Assembly: GCA_903919715.1 (NCBI GenBank)
Contig: CAIXJC010000024.1
Span: forward strand, 88,801 to 152,800
Source: an uncultured bacterium
GTDB taxonomy: Bacteria; Planctomycetota; Phycisphaerae; Phycisphaerales; SM1A02
DNA: 64,000 bases
Direction: 5' to 3'
Position 1 is the first letter of the stretch. Each line of letters opens with the position of its first letter. Shown piece after piece: positions 51,000 through 58,843 of this stretch. The notes beneath the pieces are model-generated. The model had not been told where the DNA came from. It did no database searches and saw only the letters and a program-made list of their open reading frames with translations. Position numbers and translations under genes: made by a program.

Positions 51000-51683
51000 G
51001 TGCCACCAACGGTTCGACGAATCCCCCGACCAACCGCTCAGCGACTCAGCTTGTACTTGCGGGAAATTCAACCATTGATTGCTCTGGGGCAACAGACGCT
51101 GAGTTCTCGTGCACTTGGAGAAAAACTTGGCATTTCAAGCGCTCAAGTCCGCAAGGATTTAGCGTGGGTCCTTCAGTCCAAGCAGACGAACGAGGCGGGT
51201 CGATCTGGTGTGGGATACAACTGCGTGAAGATGCACGATTCAATCCGCCGAGTGGTGGGCACGAATCGCCGCTGGTCAACGGCGTTGGTCGGGGTCGGCA
51301 ACATCGGTCGCGCACTGCTTGGTTATGGTGGTTTCGTGCAAGATGGCTTTCCGATCACGGTGATTCTGGACGCGGATCCACGAATGGCAGGGAAGCGCAT
51401 TGGCGGCCTTGTCGTTCAACCTATGAGCGCGCTTCGAAAGGCGATACGGACGCATCGGGTTACGATTGGAATTCTGGCGGTCCCTCGATCTTCGGCCCAA
51501 GCCGTCGCAACCCAATTGTGCGACGCAGGAATCCAAGGCATCCTAAACTTCGCACCGATGAGAATCACCGTATCCAAAGGAGTCAGCGTTACCAATATCG
51601 ATGTCAGTATCGCTTTGGAGCAACTCTCGATGGATGTTTCCATCAGCAACCGATCTCGATTGACCGGTGAGGGTGCAGTATGA
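51000..51683 (+). CDS. rex: Redox-sensing transcriptional repressor Rex
   Basis: 227 aa from GTG 51000. An N-terminal winged helix (IPRPTAQRLSLYLREI; LGISSAQVRKDLAWV) binds DNA. The C-terminal Rossmann domain (TALVGVGNIGRALLGYGGF) senses the NADH/NAD+ ratio. The motif ILNFAPMRITVS near the end and the C-terminal helix for domain-swapped dimerisation are present. Rex normally represses fermentative or respiratory genes when NADH is low. The GTG has TAGACT 6 nt upstream and no Shine-Dalgarno. The stop overlaps the next lipoprotein gene by ATGA, so the two are coupled. Confidence 0.95.
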   Translation: MPPTVRRIPRPTAQRLSLYLREIQPLIALGQQTLSSRALGEKLGISSAQVRKDLAWVLQSKQTNEAGRSGVGYNCVKMHDSIRRVVGTNRRWSTALVGVGNIGRALLGYGGFVQDGFPITVILDADPRMAGKRIGGLVVQPMSALRKAIRTHRVTIGILAVPRSSAQAVATQLCDAGIQGILNFAPMRITVSKGVSVTNIDVSIALEQLSMDVSISNRSRLTGEGAV

Positions 51684-52345
51684 AGACGAAGCAATTCTGT
51701 GCTGCGATAGTCGCTGGGGTGGGAGTGATTGGATTTGCAGTGGGCTGTAACGCAACTGCTCTCGCACCGAATCAGAACGATGCGCTTCGCAGTCAAATTC
51801 GAGATCTGGGCGAGAAGGTGAAGTCGTTGGAAGCACAGCGAATCGAACTTCAACAACAAATCGCAAGCATGGAAAAGAATGCCCAGGACAAATCGGGAGC
51901 CGATCCGGACATTCTCACTGCCACTCCGCGACTAGCAACGGTGCAAATCGATGGTTCGAGTCACTTCCAATTCACAGAGCCTGCCGCCGGCTCTACTGCG
52001 GGATCTGACGATGCAGGGTCGAAGCGAGGGTGCATCGCACGGGTCTATTTAGAGCCAGCCGACGGGTTGGGGCGCTTTCTTCAAATCGTCGGAAGCGTGA
52101 AGATTTCCGTGTTTGAGCTGAGGGCGGGTGGGCAATCCCAGACTCTTGGCCACGGGGAATTTTCTCCGCTTCAGGTTCGCGATGCTTGGCGGGGTGGGTT
52201 GATGGGAACCCATTACACCTTCGAGATTCCACTCGCTGGAGAGGGTTGGAAGGGCCAAGGAAGCGTCACGGTGAAGCTGGAATTCGTCGATGGCACAACG
52301 GGTAGAACATTCACGACACAGCGAGAAATCACTCGGCAGAAATGA
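51680..52345 (+). CDS. Putative lipoprotein with coiled coil, 221 aa
   Basis: Overlaps the rex stop by 4 bp. The signal peptide MKTKQFCAAIVAGVGVIGFA ends in lipobox AVGC (Cys about residue 23). Residues ~35-65 (LRSQIRDLGEKVKSLEAQR, then IELQQQIASMEK) are a clear heptad coiled coil. The remaining ~150 residues form a beta-rich domain (RVYLEPADGLGRFLQIVGSV; GSVTVKLEFVDGTTGRTF). The membrane-anchored coiled coil suggests a trimeric or dimeric envelope protein. Family unknown. A second small lipoprotein gene follows 7 bp later. Confidence 0.8.
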   Translation: MKTKQFCAAIVAGVGVIGFAVGCNATALAPNQNDALRSQIRDLGEKVKSLEAQRIELQQQIASMEKNAQDKSGADPDILTATPRLATVQIDGSSHFQFTEPAAGSTAGSDDAGSKRGCIARVYLEPADGLGRFLQIVGSVKISVFELRAGGQSQTLGHGEFSPLQVRDAWRGGLMGTHYTFEIPLAGEGWKGQGSVTVKLEFVDGTTGRTFTTQREITRQK

Positions 52346-52352
52346 TGCGCAT

Positions 52353-52604
52353 ATGAAGAACCAGACCACAAGCAATAGGCGGCACGCCGAGAGATCAACT
52401 CAATTAGTAGTGGGTGCGATCATCGCGATGCTTATTTCCGTATCGGGAATTGGCTGCCAAAAGCCGCTCTTTCCAGAGAAAAATACGCGCACTCAATTCG
52501 ACACATACGACACGCTGCGCCAGAAGAATCAACAGCTCCTTGTCCCAGATGAGTTTGGGAATCCGCAGCCAGCACTGCGCGCACGGCTCACGCCGCAGAA
52601 CTAA
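52353..52604 (+). CDS. Small lipoprotein, 83 aa
   Basis: Starts at ATG 52353. The N-terminus is basic, followed by a hydrophobic signal (LVVGAIIAMLISVSG) and lipobox GIGC, with Cys about residue 35. The mature part is 49 residues: PLFPEKNTRTQFDTYDTLR, then a short linker and EFGNPQPALRARL. Small lipoproteins with an R-T/S-Q-F-x-x-Y-D pattern and a FGNPQPALRARL end are, from memory, recurrent in Phycisphaerae; this should be searched. Likely function in the envelope is unknown. It belongs to the rex-led run of genes. Confidence 0.75.
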   Translation: MKNQTTSNRRHAERSTQLVVGAIIAMLISVSGIGCQKPLFPEKNTRTQFDTYDTLRQKNQQLLVPDEFGNPQPALRARLTPQN

Positions 52605-52682
52605 AAACTCGGGCTGATTTAGAAAATTTACTCACGATTCTGTGCGTTCCTTCCGATAGACAATATCGGAGCATCCACAGCA

Positions 52683-53438
52683 GTGACCGCATCAGCAACA
52701 AACATCCTCCAACGTAACACCGCCACGGGCGCGACTGTTGGTGGCAAGTCTTGTGAGATCAAGACGGTGCGACGTCGATTCACGGTCTGGGCAAGCTTTG
52801 TAGGTGGGATGACTGCGTTTGCTGGAATTTTATTGATCGGCGACAGCGGTGCGCCCGCCGTCGATGCGGCCATCAGTGCCACAGTTGTCGATCCCGCCCC
52901 AACGAGTGGTGCGTCGCTCATTCTTCCGCGTGATGCACAACCGATCGCAGGGCAGTGGCAGGCGATTGTTATCCATCATTCGGCAACGCCCGCAGGCGAT
53001 TCGATCACACTGAATCGGCAGCACACAGCTTCAGGACTTTCTGGCTTGGGATACCACTTCGTCATCGGTAACGGACAAGGTTTGGGCGATGGGCTCGTCG
53101 AAGTGGGTTATCGATGGAATCGTCAACTTGCTGGCGCCCATGTGGCTGCCGCAAGTGCAGCAGATCTGCGAAAAGGGATCGATCGCACGAGTCTTTCCAC
53201 TGCTGATGCAGATCAATACAACCGTCATTCGATTGGTATTTGCCTCATTGGAAATGGGAATCGTCGGGAGTTCACGGATCGCCAGATCCACGAGTTGGTC
53301 ACAATTGTCCGGGCTTTGCAGGCACAATTTGGAATTCCAAGTTCTGCGGTCTATCTGCATTCAGATCTGTCAAAAGTCGAAAGCCCTGGCAAATTCTTCC
53401 CAACGGCTGAGTTTGAAGCGCAAATTCGCCGTCCATAA
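52683..53438 (+). CDS. N-acetylmuramoyl-L-alanine amidase (amidase_2/PGRP fold)
   Basis: 251 aa from GTG 52683. After a basic cytoplasmic N-terminus, one membrane segment (WASFVGGMTAFAGILLIG, residues ~40-57) anchors the protein. The amidase_2 domain covers ~95-250: AIVIHHSATPAG (first zinc His), GLGYHFVIGNG, GAHV (second His), NRHSIGICLIGNGN and YLHSDLSKVESPGKFF (third-His region). It should cleave the amide bond between muramic acid and the stem peptide in the periplasm. It could act in wall turnover; many planctomycetes do have peptidoglycan. A weak terminator follows at 53465. Confidence 0.88.
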   Translation: MTASATNILQRNTATGATVGGKSCEIKTVRRRFTVWASFVGGMTAFAGILLIGDSGAPAVDAAISATVVDPAPTSGASLILPRDAQPIAGQWQAIVIHHSATPAGDSITLNRQHTASGLSGLGYHFVIGNGQGLGDGLVEVGYRWNRQLAGAHVAAASAADLRKGIDRTSLSTADADQYNRHSIGICLIGNGNRREFTDRQIHELVTIVRALQAQFGIPSSAVYLHSDLSKVESPGKFFPTAEFEAQIRRP

Positions 53439-53464
53439 GCCTATTTGTTTGGAATCGGTGAGAT

Positions 53465-53488
53465 TGTCTGATTTGTGCAGACATTTTT
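53465..53488 (+). terminator. Weak intrinsic terminator after the amidase gene
   Basis: A 6-bp stem (TGTCTG 53465-53470, CAGACA 53478-53483) with a 7-nt loop is followed by five T. The stem is short and half AT, so confidence is modest. Between it and the kinase start at 53654 there is TATATT (53522-53527), a possible -10, giving the kinase a leader of about 120 nt. Confidence 0.4.
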
Positions 53489-53653
53489 GAAATACGGGGA
53501 GCCGATTGCCAAATTGTTCGTTATATTCTGTACGACTATGTATTTTCTCGTGGACCCATTGTTTGTGATTTGGTGCACGACTTTCAACATCAGCGAGACG
53601 AATCCTGGGGTCTCTCAATTTCCTCCACGCTGAAGGAAAGAAGCTCGCTCAAC

Positions 53654-54514
53654 ATGAACACGAAACTGATGACTGATGATCTGTTTGGCTACAAAGTAGT
53701 AGCGATGCTTGGCGAAGGTGCGCGGAGCAAGCTGTACGCCGTCAAAGATCGCCAGTCGGGAGCGACATACGCGTTGAAGCATGTCGTCTTCGACGAGAGC
53801 CGCGATAAAGATGACCGATTCTTAAAGCAAGTCGAGACGGAATACACGACGCTTCGTGAACTAGATCACCCCGCCATTCGGAAGATGATCGCCCTCAAGC
53901 GGGCTCGGCCGCTCGTCAAAGTGATGGAAGTTGCGCTTGTTCTCGAGATGATCGATTCAGAAACGCTCGAGGAAGCACCGCCCAAACTGCTGCGGGATTA
54001 TGTTCGCATCTTTGCCGAGGTTGCCGAAGGTCTTGCGCACATGCATGAAAAGGGATTTGTCCACGCAGACATGAAGACAGGCAACATCATGATGCCCGTT
54101 GGTCGGGCGAGCGCCCGAATGGCGAAGGTCATCGACTTGGGGCAGTCATGCAAGACTGGAACAATCAAGCCAAGGTTTCAAGGCTCTCCTGGATATATGG
54201 CGCCAGAGCAAGCGGCAAAGGAAGCAATCGTTGAGCGAACTGATATTTACAACTTCGGCGCAACGATGTACCGAGCACTCGTTCGGGATTACGCAGAAAC
54301 GGTTCTTGTTCCTGGACAGAGCAAGTCGCGTAAGCCAGAAGAGGTTCCCGCAACAATTCCAGCATCTGAACGCGTCGCAGGTTTGAGTAGCGAATTGTCA
54401 GTTCTTGTTGCAGAATGCTTGCAATTGAAGATTGACCGACGAGTCAGTTCGATGCAGAAAGTTGCTGAGAAACTACGATCTCTCGAATCAACCGTGACCA
54501 ATATTTCGCTTTGA
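53654..54514 (+). CDS. Serine/threonine protein kinase, variant motifs
   Basis: 286 aa from ATG 53654 with GGAAAGA upstream. A bare Hanks-type kinase domain without membrane segment or extracellular part. The glycine loop is LGEGARSKLYAV (residues 19-30), the ATP-binding Lys is K42 in YALK, and the helix-C Glu is probably E63. The catalytic loop reads HADMKTGN (137-144), with Ala in place of the usual Arg of HRD. The Mg2+ motif is DLG (161-163) rather than DFG. GYMAPEQ is normal. All catalytic residues (K, D139, N144, D161) are kept, so it is probably active, and the missing Arg suggests activation-loop phosphorylation is not required. The protease gene follows. Confidence 0.92.
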   Translation: MNTKLMTDDLFGYKVVAMLGEGARSKLYAVKDRQSGATYALKHVVFDESRDKDDRFLKQVETEYTTLRELDHPAIRKMIALKRARPLVKVMEVALVLEMIDSETLEEAPPKLLRDYVRIFAEVAEGLAHMHEKGFVHADMKTGNIMMPVGRASARMAKVIDLGQSCKTGTIKPRFQGSPGYMAPEQAAKEAIVERTDIYNFGATMYRALVRDYAETVLVPGQSKSRKPEEVPATIPASERVAGLSSELSVLVAECLQLKIDRRVSSMQKVAEKLRSLESTVTNISL

Positions 54515-54582
54515 CGCGCAGGCGCAGCGCGACGTCACGAGGTTTCGCATATTTCGATTTCTTCGTTGGATACGCTATTCGC

Positions 54583-56853
54583 GTGCGGCGATTCATAGGA
54601 TTCCATGTCATCTTGACGAACGTCTTGGCGTTGAGCGCGACGTCATTTGTTGCGTTGGCGTTTGTCGAAGCTCCGCCCGTTGTCCCACCCGCTGTTGCGC
54701 AGATTGTTCCGCCCATCATCCCGCAAGTTGAGCAGGCGATTGTCGATATCGATTCTGCGAAAGTTCTCGAGGCGCGGATCAAGAGTGCGCAAGCGAAGGT
54801 GCTCCCGACGTGCGTTGGAATCGAGATCATGGACACGCTTGGTCCGACTTCAAGTGGAAGTGGAACGGTCATCTCGAAGGATGGATGGATTCTGACCGCA
54901 GGACATGTTTGTGGCGTGCCAGATGTTGATGTCACCATTTATTTTTCCGATGGGACAACGGCGAAGGGGAAAACAGCAGGTTTGCACTGGGACGGCTTGA
55001 AGGATTGTGGAATGATTCGTTTCGATCCAGCGGGTCGTGATCTCGCCGTCGCAGAGCTTGGTTCGATGGAAGGATTGTCGGAGGGAGATTGGATTATTTC
55101 ATTCGGTCACACCTTCGGCATCGAGAAGCAGCCGTTTCGTCCGCCTGTGTTGCGACTTGGTCGAGTCATTGGATTAAGTCCGAGCGTGATTCGCATGGAT
55201 GCGCCGCTTTCATCTGGAGATTCTGGTGGTGGTGTCTTTGACTTGGATGGACGACTCATCGGAATCAATTCAACAGCGGGTCCAGAGCCCGACATGAATT
55301 CCGCAACCACGATCGACTTCGCAAAGAGTCGTATGAGTGACATGCAACAGAACGCTGCAGTCGGCCAAGACGCAGATGCCGAGCGGCAAGGAAAGACAAG
55401 TAAAGGCGGTGCCAAGCGCGCTGGGGTCGAGATGCAAATGCCGTCTGAAAGCGCTCCGTATAAAGGGGAATTAAAGAACATTCAAGGGATCGCTCATGCG
55501 GTCGATCAAGCGATCATGATGACGGTCGGAATCTTTGTTGATGGACGAATGGTTGGGTACGGAACGGTTGCAGATTCTTCTGGATTTGTTATCGCGAAAG
55601 CGTCGGATGTTTCAACGACGAGCGCAGATCTCATGGTCGCTCTTCCAGATGGGTTGATGGTGAAAGGGAAACGAATGGCGGTCGATCTTGAATTGGATCT
55701 CGTTCTGATTGCAACGCCAGAAGAACTGGAGCCACCATCCTTCGCGGTCGATGTGTCGCCAGCAGTCGGGTCGATCTTGGTCACTGTGGGTCGTGATGGA
55801 AGTCCAGTGGCACTGGGCGTGCGAAGTTTGGGTGCGTATCTGCCTGGGCATAGCGATGTCACGGCGTCCTACTTGGGTGTGCGTGCCCGACCGATTACTC
55901 CAGAAGAGCGAGCGCAACATGGCAACAGAAGCGGAGTGATCTTTATGGTTGTTTCGCCAGGAACGCCAGCAGCGCGGGCAGGGCTTCGTACAGGTGATTT
56001 TGTGACGCGGATCGCTGGAGTTGCAGTTGAAAATCAACCTGATCTTGGCGAGGCAGTTCGTCGGCATGCATCGGGCGAGGTCATCGATGTTGTTCGCGTG
56101 ACGGATGATCAAGAGGAAGCGATTCGTGTGCGACTCGCTGCGCGGCCGAATGCGCACGGCCCATCGCCTTCAACGCCAAGATTCCCAGCGAGTCGGCGTT
56201 CGAGTGGATTTGGATCGATCATTCAACATGACACGGCGCTGCGTGGTGATCAAATCGGCGGGCCTCTTGTTGATCTCGATGGCAAAGTCGTCGGCGTGAA
56301 TATTGCACGCGCCGACCGAACGAAAACATACGCACTTTCAGCTGCCGTCGTGAAGGCGGCGATCGATCGATTGATGGCCCAGGCGAAGGATCGAACGGAA
56401 CCGATGCCGCTGACCGATCCACTTCAGAGTGGCATCGTGACGAAACAAGTTGGTGCCGTGATTCGCCTTGATGCGAATACTGCCGAAATCATCGGTACAA
56501 CGTTGCATTTTTCACAATATGAAGACACGCCGGGGGCGCTCGAGCACTGGGTTGACTCGAACGATTCGGCGAAGTGGTTGGTCGAATTCACCAAGCCTGG
56601 TGACTATGCCGTCACAGTCGTTCAGTCATGCCCCGACGAATTGGCTGGTCAAGACTTTGCAGTGCAGTTGGGCGGAACAATACTCAAGGGAAAGACGGAA
56701 GCGACTGCCGATTGGTCTGACTTCAAAGGCGTCGATGTAGGATCGATCCATGTCGAAGCGATTGGACGAGCGATCATCGATGTGAAAACTGGAGGTCGTT
56801 TGAGAGGCCCATTGATGAATTTGCATGCAATCGAATTGAAGCGAACGAGTTGA
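54583..56853 (+). CDS. Trypsin-like serine protease with degenerate second protease-PDZ module and glycan-binding-like tail
   Basis: 756 aa from GTG 54583, which gives a signal peptide (MRRFIGFHVILTNVLALSAT); a TTG at 54511 would overlap the kinase gene but add a non-signal extension. Domain 1 (~75-250) is an S1C trypsin fold with an apparently intact triad: H108 in LTAGHVC, D141 in LKDCG, S214 in GDSGGG. Domain 2 (~310-600) is a second trypsin-like fold in which the His is lost (VIAKASDVS) and the Ser is lost (GDQIGGPLVDLDG). A PDZ domain (~425-520, VVSPGTPAARAGLRTGD) is inserted within it. The last ~110 residues match the tail of the fucosidase at 1-1168. Predicted periplasmic quality control or surface processing. 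Confidence 0.9.
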   Translation: MRRFIGFHVILTNVLALSATSFVALAFVEAPPVVPPAVAQIVPPIIPQVEQAIVDIDSAKVLEARIKSAQAKVLPTCVGIEIMDTLGPTSSGSGTVISKDGWILTAGHVCGVPDVDVTIYFSDGTTAKGKTAGLHWDGLKDCGMIRFDPAGRDLAVAELGSMEGLSEGDWIISFGHTFGIEKQPFRPPVLRLGRVIGLSPSVIRMDAPLSSGDSGGGVFDLDGRLIGINSTAGPEPDMNSATTIDFAKSRMSDMQQNAAVGQDADAERQGKTSKGGAKRAGVEMQMPSESAPYKGELKNIQGIAHAVDQAIMMTVGIFVDGRMVGYGTVADSSGFVIAKASDVSTTSADLMVALPDGLMVKGKRMAVDLELDLVLIATPEELEPPSFAVDVSPAVGSILVTVGRDGSPVALGVRSLGAYLPGHSDVTASYLGVRARPITPEERAQHGNRSGVIFMVVSPGTPAARAGLRTGDFVTRIAGVAVENQPDLGEAVRRHASGEVIDVVRVTDDQEEAIRVRLAARPNAHGPSPSTPRFPASRRSSGFGSIIQHDTALRGDQIGGPLVDLDGKVVGVNIARADRTKTYALSAAVVKAAIDRLMAQAKDRTEPMPLTDPLQSGIVTKQVGAVIRLDANTAEIIGTTLHFSQYEDTPGALEHWVDSNDSAKWLVEFTKPGDYAVTVVQSCPDELAGQDFAVQLGGTILKGKTEATADWSDFKGVDVGSIHVEAIGRAIIDVKTGGRLRGPLMNLHAIELKRTS

Positions 56854-56869
56854 GGAGAATGAAATACCG

Positions 56870-57340
56870 ATGACACATCAACGATCTGATCACTGGCATT
56901 TGCGTTTTCTCGAACTCGCTGGGCGAATTGCGACATGGAGCAAGGATCCGTCGCGTGGGGTCGGCGCAGTGATCGTCTCGCCATCCAAGCAGATCATCAG
57001 TACGGGATTCAATGGATTACCGCAGGGGATCGCAGATCATCCAGAGCGACTTCAGCGACCTGTGAAGTATGACTTGATTTGCCATGCGGAACTGAATGCG
57101 ATCGTGCAGTGCGCGCGCAACGGAGTCAGCCCAGTGGGATGCACGATGTATGCGACGTTCAGTCCATGCGTTCAGTGCGCCTTGGCAATTATTCAGGCAG
57201 GACTCGTCGAAGTCGTCGCATATGAAGTTTCGGGGGGCGATGAACATTGGCAACGTTCACTCGCGTTGGCGTGCGAGTTGTTCACCGAAGCCGGAGTGCG
57301 ATACCGCACTTTTCCTGCCTCGGTAACCTCTCCTTCATGA
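56870..57340 (+). CDS. dCMP deaminase-type zinc deaminase
   Basis: 156 aa. Cytidine/deoxycytidylate deaminase fold: DPSRGVGAVIVSP and GFNGLPQGI at the start, CHAELNAI (zinc His and catalytic Glu) near residue 72, and SPCVQCA (two zinc Cys) near residue 100. The order resembles dCMP deaminase and the ComEB group, which converts dCMP to dUMP for thymidylate synthesis. GAGGAG about 12 nt before the ATG is the ribosome binding site. The stop overlaps the next gene by ATGA, indicating an operon continuing to about 60315. Confidence 0.9.
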   Translation: MTHQRSDHWHLRFLELAGRIATWSKDPSRGVGAVIVSPSKQIISTGFNGLPQGIADHPERLQRPVKYDLICHAELNAIVQCARNGVSPVGCTMYATFSPCVQCALAIIQAGLVEVVAYEVSGGDEHWQRSLALACELFTEAGVRYRTFPASVTSPS

Positions 57341-58260
57341 TCAAGAATTCAAATCCGTTTATCACAGGAGTCGCCTTTGGTGTCGTTGCCAGCGCACTCC
57401 TCGTCTGCGTGTTCGGTGCAACTTCTCAGAGTCAATCGACCGCAGCGGGCGCTTCAGCAGTGGCCCCGGTTCAAGTTCCAGTTGCGGTACCTCCAGCGCG
57501 CCCGATCACTCCAGCTAGCGCAGATGATGCGCAAGCAATGGCATTGTTCACCCAGTTTGTTGGGACATGGGATGTGCAAGGAGTCGCAGTGTCTGCCGAC
57601 GGAAAGACCAGCGGACCATTTCGAGGTGAGTCACAGTTCGGTTGGATCCTTGGCGGGAATTTTCTCTCGGGCGATCATGTGCTGTGGAATGCAGATGGCG
57701 CGGCGTTGCAATCAATTGATTTGATGGGCTTCACTCCAGGCGTTGGATTTACGCGCAGCGAAATCACCAACGGCGACCGATCGATGTTTCTTTCAACAGG
57801 GATGCACGATGATGCGGCGCGTGTATTGACATTCGTGACATCAAATTCATTGACAACACCCGGGGGTAAGCCGCGCTCGATGTCAACAACATTTATGTTT
57901 GGATTTGATGGCTCGATCATCTGGGACACTCAGTTTCAAGTCAACGACAAACCTGCTGGTTCGGTGAAATTAACGCTCACTCGCACAAGTGCGATTCCTG
58001 GACTTTCCAATCCCAATACGCCGTATGGTGCTCCGATGACCGCACAGGGTGGAGTCGAAGGTGCTGGTGCAAATTCTGGAAGTTTCATCGTGCAAACTCC
58101 CCAAGGTATGGCAGTCACGCGTGCGCCGCAGACGGCCGCCGAAAATCAACAGTTGATGTCGGCGATGATGAAACAACGCCAACAAATGCAGGCGCAGATG
58201 AACACGATGCAAGGTCAAGTACCTGACATGTCTAGAACGATGACCGGAATGGTTCAGTAA
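57337..58260 (+). CDS. Exported DUF1579-like protein
   Basis: 307 aa from ATG 57337, overlapping the deaminase stop by 4 bp. One hydrophobic N-terminal helix (FITGVAFGVVASALLVCVFG) is a signal anchor or signal peptide. A Pro/Ala/Val-rich linker follows. Residues ~70-215 form a calycin-like beta barrel (FVGTWDVQGVAVSADGKTSG; GWILGGNFLSGDHV; IDLMGFTPGVGFTRSE) matching the DUF1579 pattern. The C-terminal 50 residues are Gln/Met-rich (MSAMMKQRQQMQAQMNTMQG), probably a helix or coiled coil. Function unknown; the barrel could bind a small hydrophobic ligand. Confidence 0.82.
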   Translation: MIKNSNPFITGVAFGVVASALLVCVFGATSQSQSTAAGASAVAPVQVPVAVPPARPITPASADDAQAMALFTQFVGTWDVQGVAVSADGKTSGPFRGESQFGWILGGNFLSGDHVLWNADGAALQSIDLMGFTPGVGFTRSEITNGDRSMFLSTGMHDDAARVLTFVTSNSLTTPGGKPRSMSTTFMFGFDGSIIWDTQFQVNDKPAGSVKLTLTRTSAIPGLSNPNTPYGAPMTAQGGVEGAGANSGSFIVQTPQGMAVTRAPQTAAENQQLMSAMMKQRQQMQAQMNTMQGQVPDMSRTMTGMVQ

Positions 58261-58270
58261 AGTCCTGAAA

Positions 58271-58843
58271 ATGATTCGACTCGCATTTTTTATCGCAATC
58301 GCCTCCGCATGGACTGCTGTCCTTCTGGTTGTTGGCGCCTATGCGGGATGGACATTCATTGCGATGAAGCAAGTCGGCGTGACGAGCTTGAGTGATTCCG
58401 CGTTGGCGGCCGTCGAGCCCGCGCTTCTCTCGAGATATGTTGGTGGACAAATCACACGAATGCCATTCGAAGCAGTCAACATCGCAAGTATTTTCTTGCC
58501 CGCAATTCTCGCTTCGTTGATCGGAGGTCGGCCCTCGAAGTCGCAGCAAGTGGGATCGATGCTTTGGCTGCACAGAGGCGTACTTGTTGTGCTTGCCGCT
58601 GCCATTTGGTGCGCATTCGTTTCGGTACAACTGGGATTCAAATTGAGCGGCGCATCGGCGCAATACTGGACAGCTGTCGTTACTCACGATGTTTCCGTGG
58701 CTTCGATTGCGAAGGATGGACTTGATGCGGTGCATGGTCGTGCGCAATCGATCTATCTCTCGATGACTGGCCTTGCCGCATTGTCGACGGTGTTGGGCGG
58801 GATATTCCTGTCTCGGCGCAGTGCGTTAATCTCTCGCACATGA
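58271..58843 (+). CDS. Integral membrane protein, 190 aa
   Basis: Four predicted membrane helices: residues ~4-28, 72-88, 97-117 and 160-178. The N-terminus (MIRLAFFIAIASAWTAVLLV) has no cleavable signal. Overall layout resembles small DUF4149-type membrane proteins, but the match is weak and no function is proposed. TAAAGT, which includes the previous stop codon, ends 7 nt before the ATG, so an internal leaderless promoter is possible. Its stop overlaps the next gene by ATGA. Confidence 0.72.
   Translation: MIRLAFFIAIASAWTAVLLVVGAYAGWTFIAMKQVGVTSLSDSALAAVEPALLSRYVGGQITRMPFEAVNIASIFLPAILASLIGGRPSKSQQVGSMLWLHRGVLVVLAAAIWCAFVSVQLGFKLSGASAQYWTAVVTHDVSVASIAKDGLDAVHGRAQSIYLSMTGLAALSTVLGGIFLSRRSALISRT

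Noticed and set aside
53538..53633. 31-codon ORF after TATATT upstream of the kinase
   Set aside because: A leaderless micro-ORF is possible (TATATT lies 10 nt upstream), but length and composition give no support, and it may just be kinase leader.
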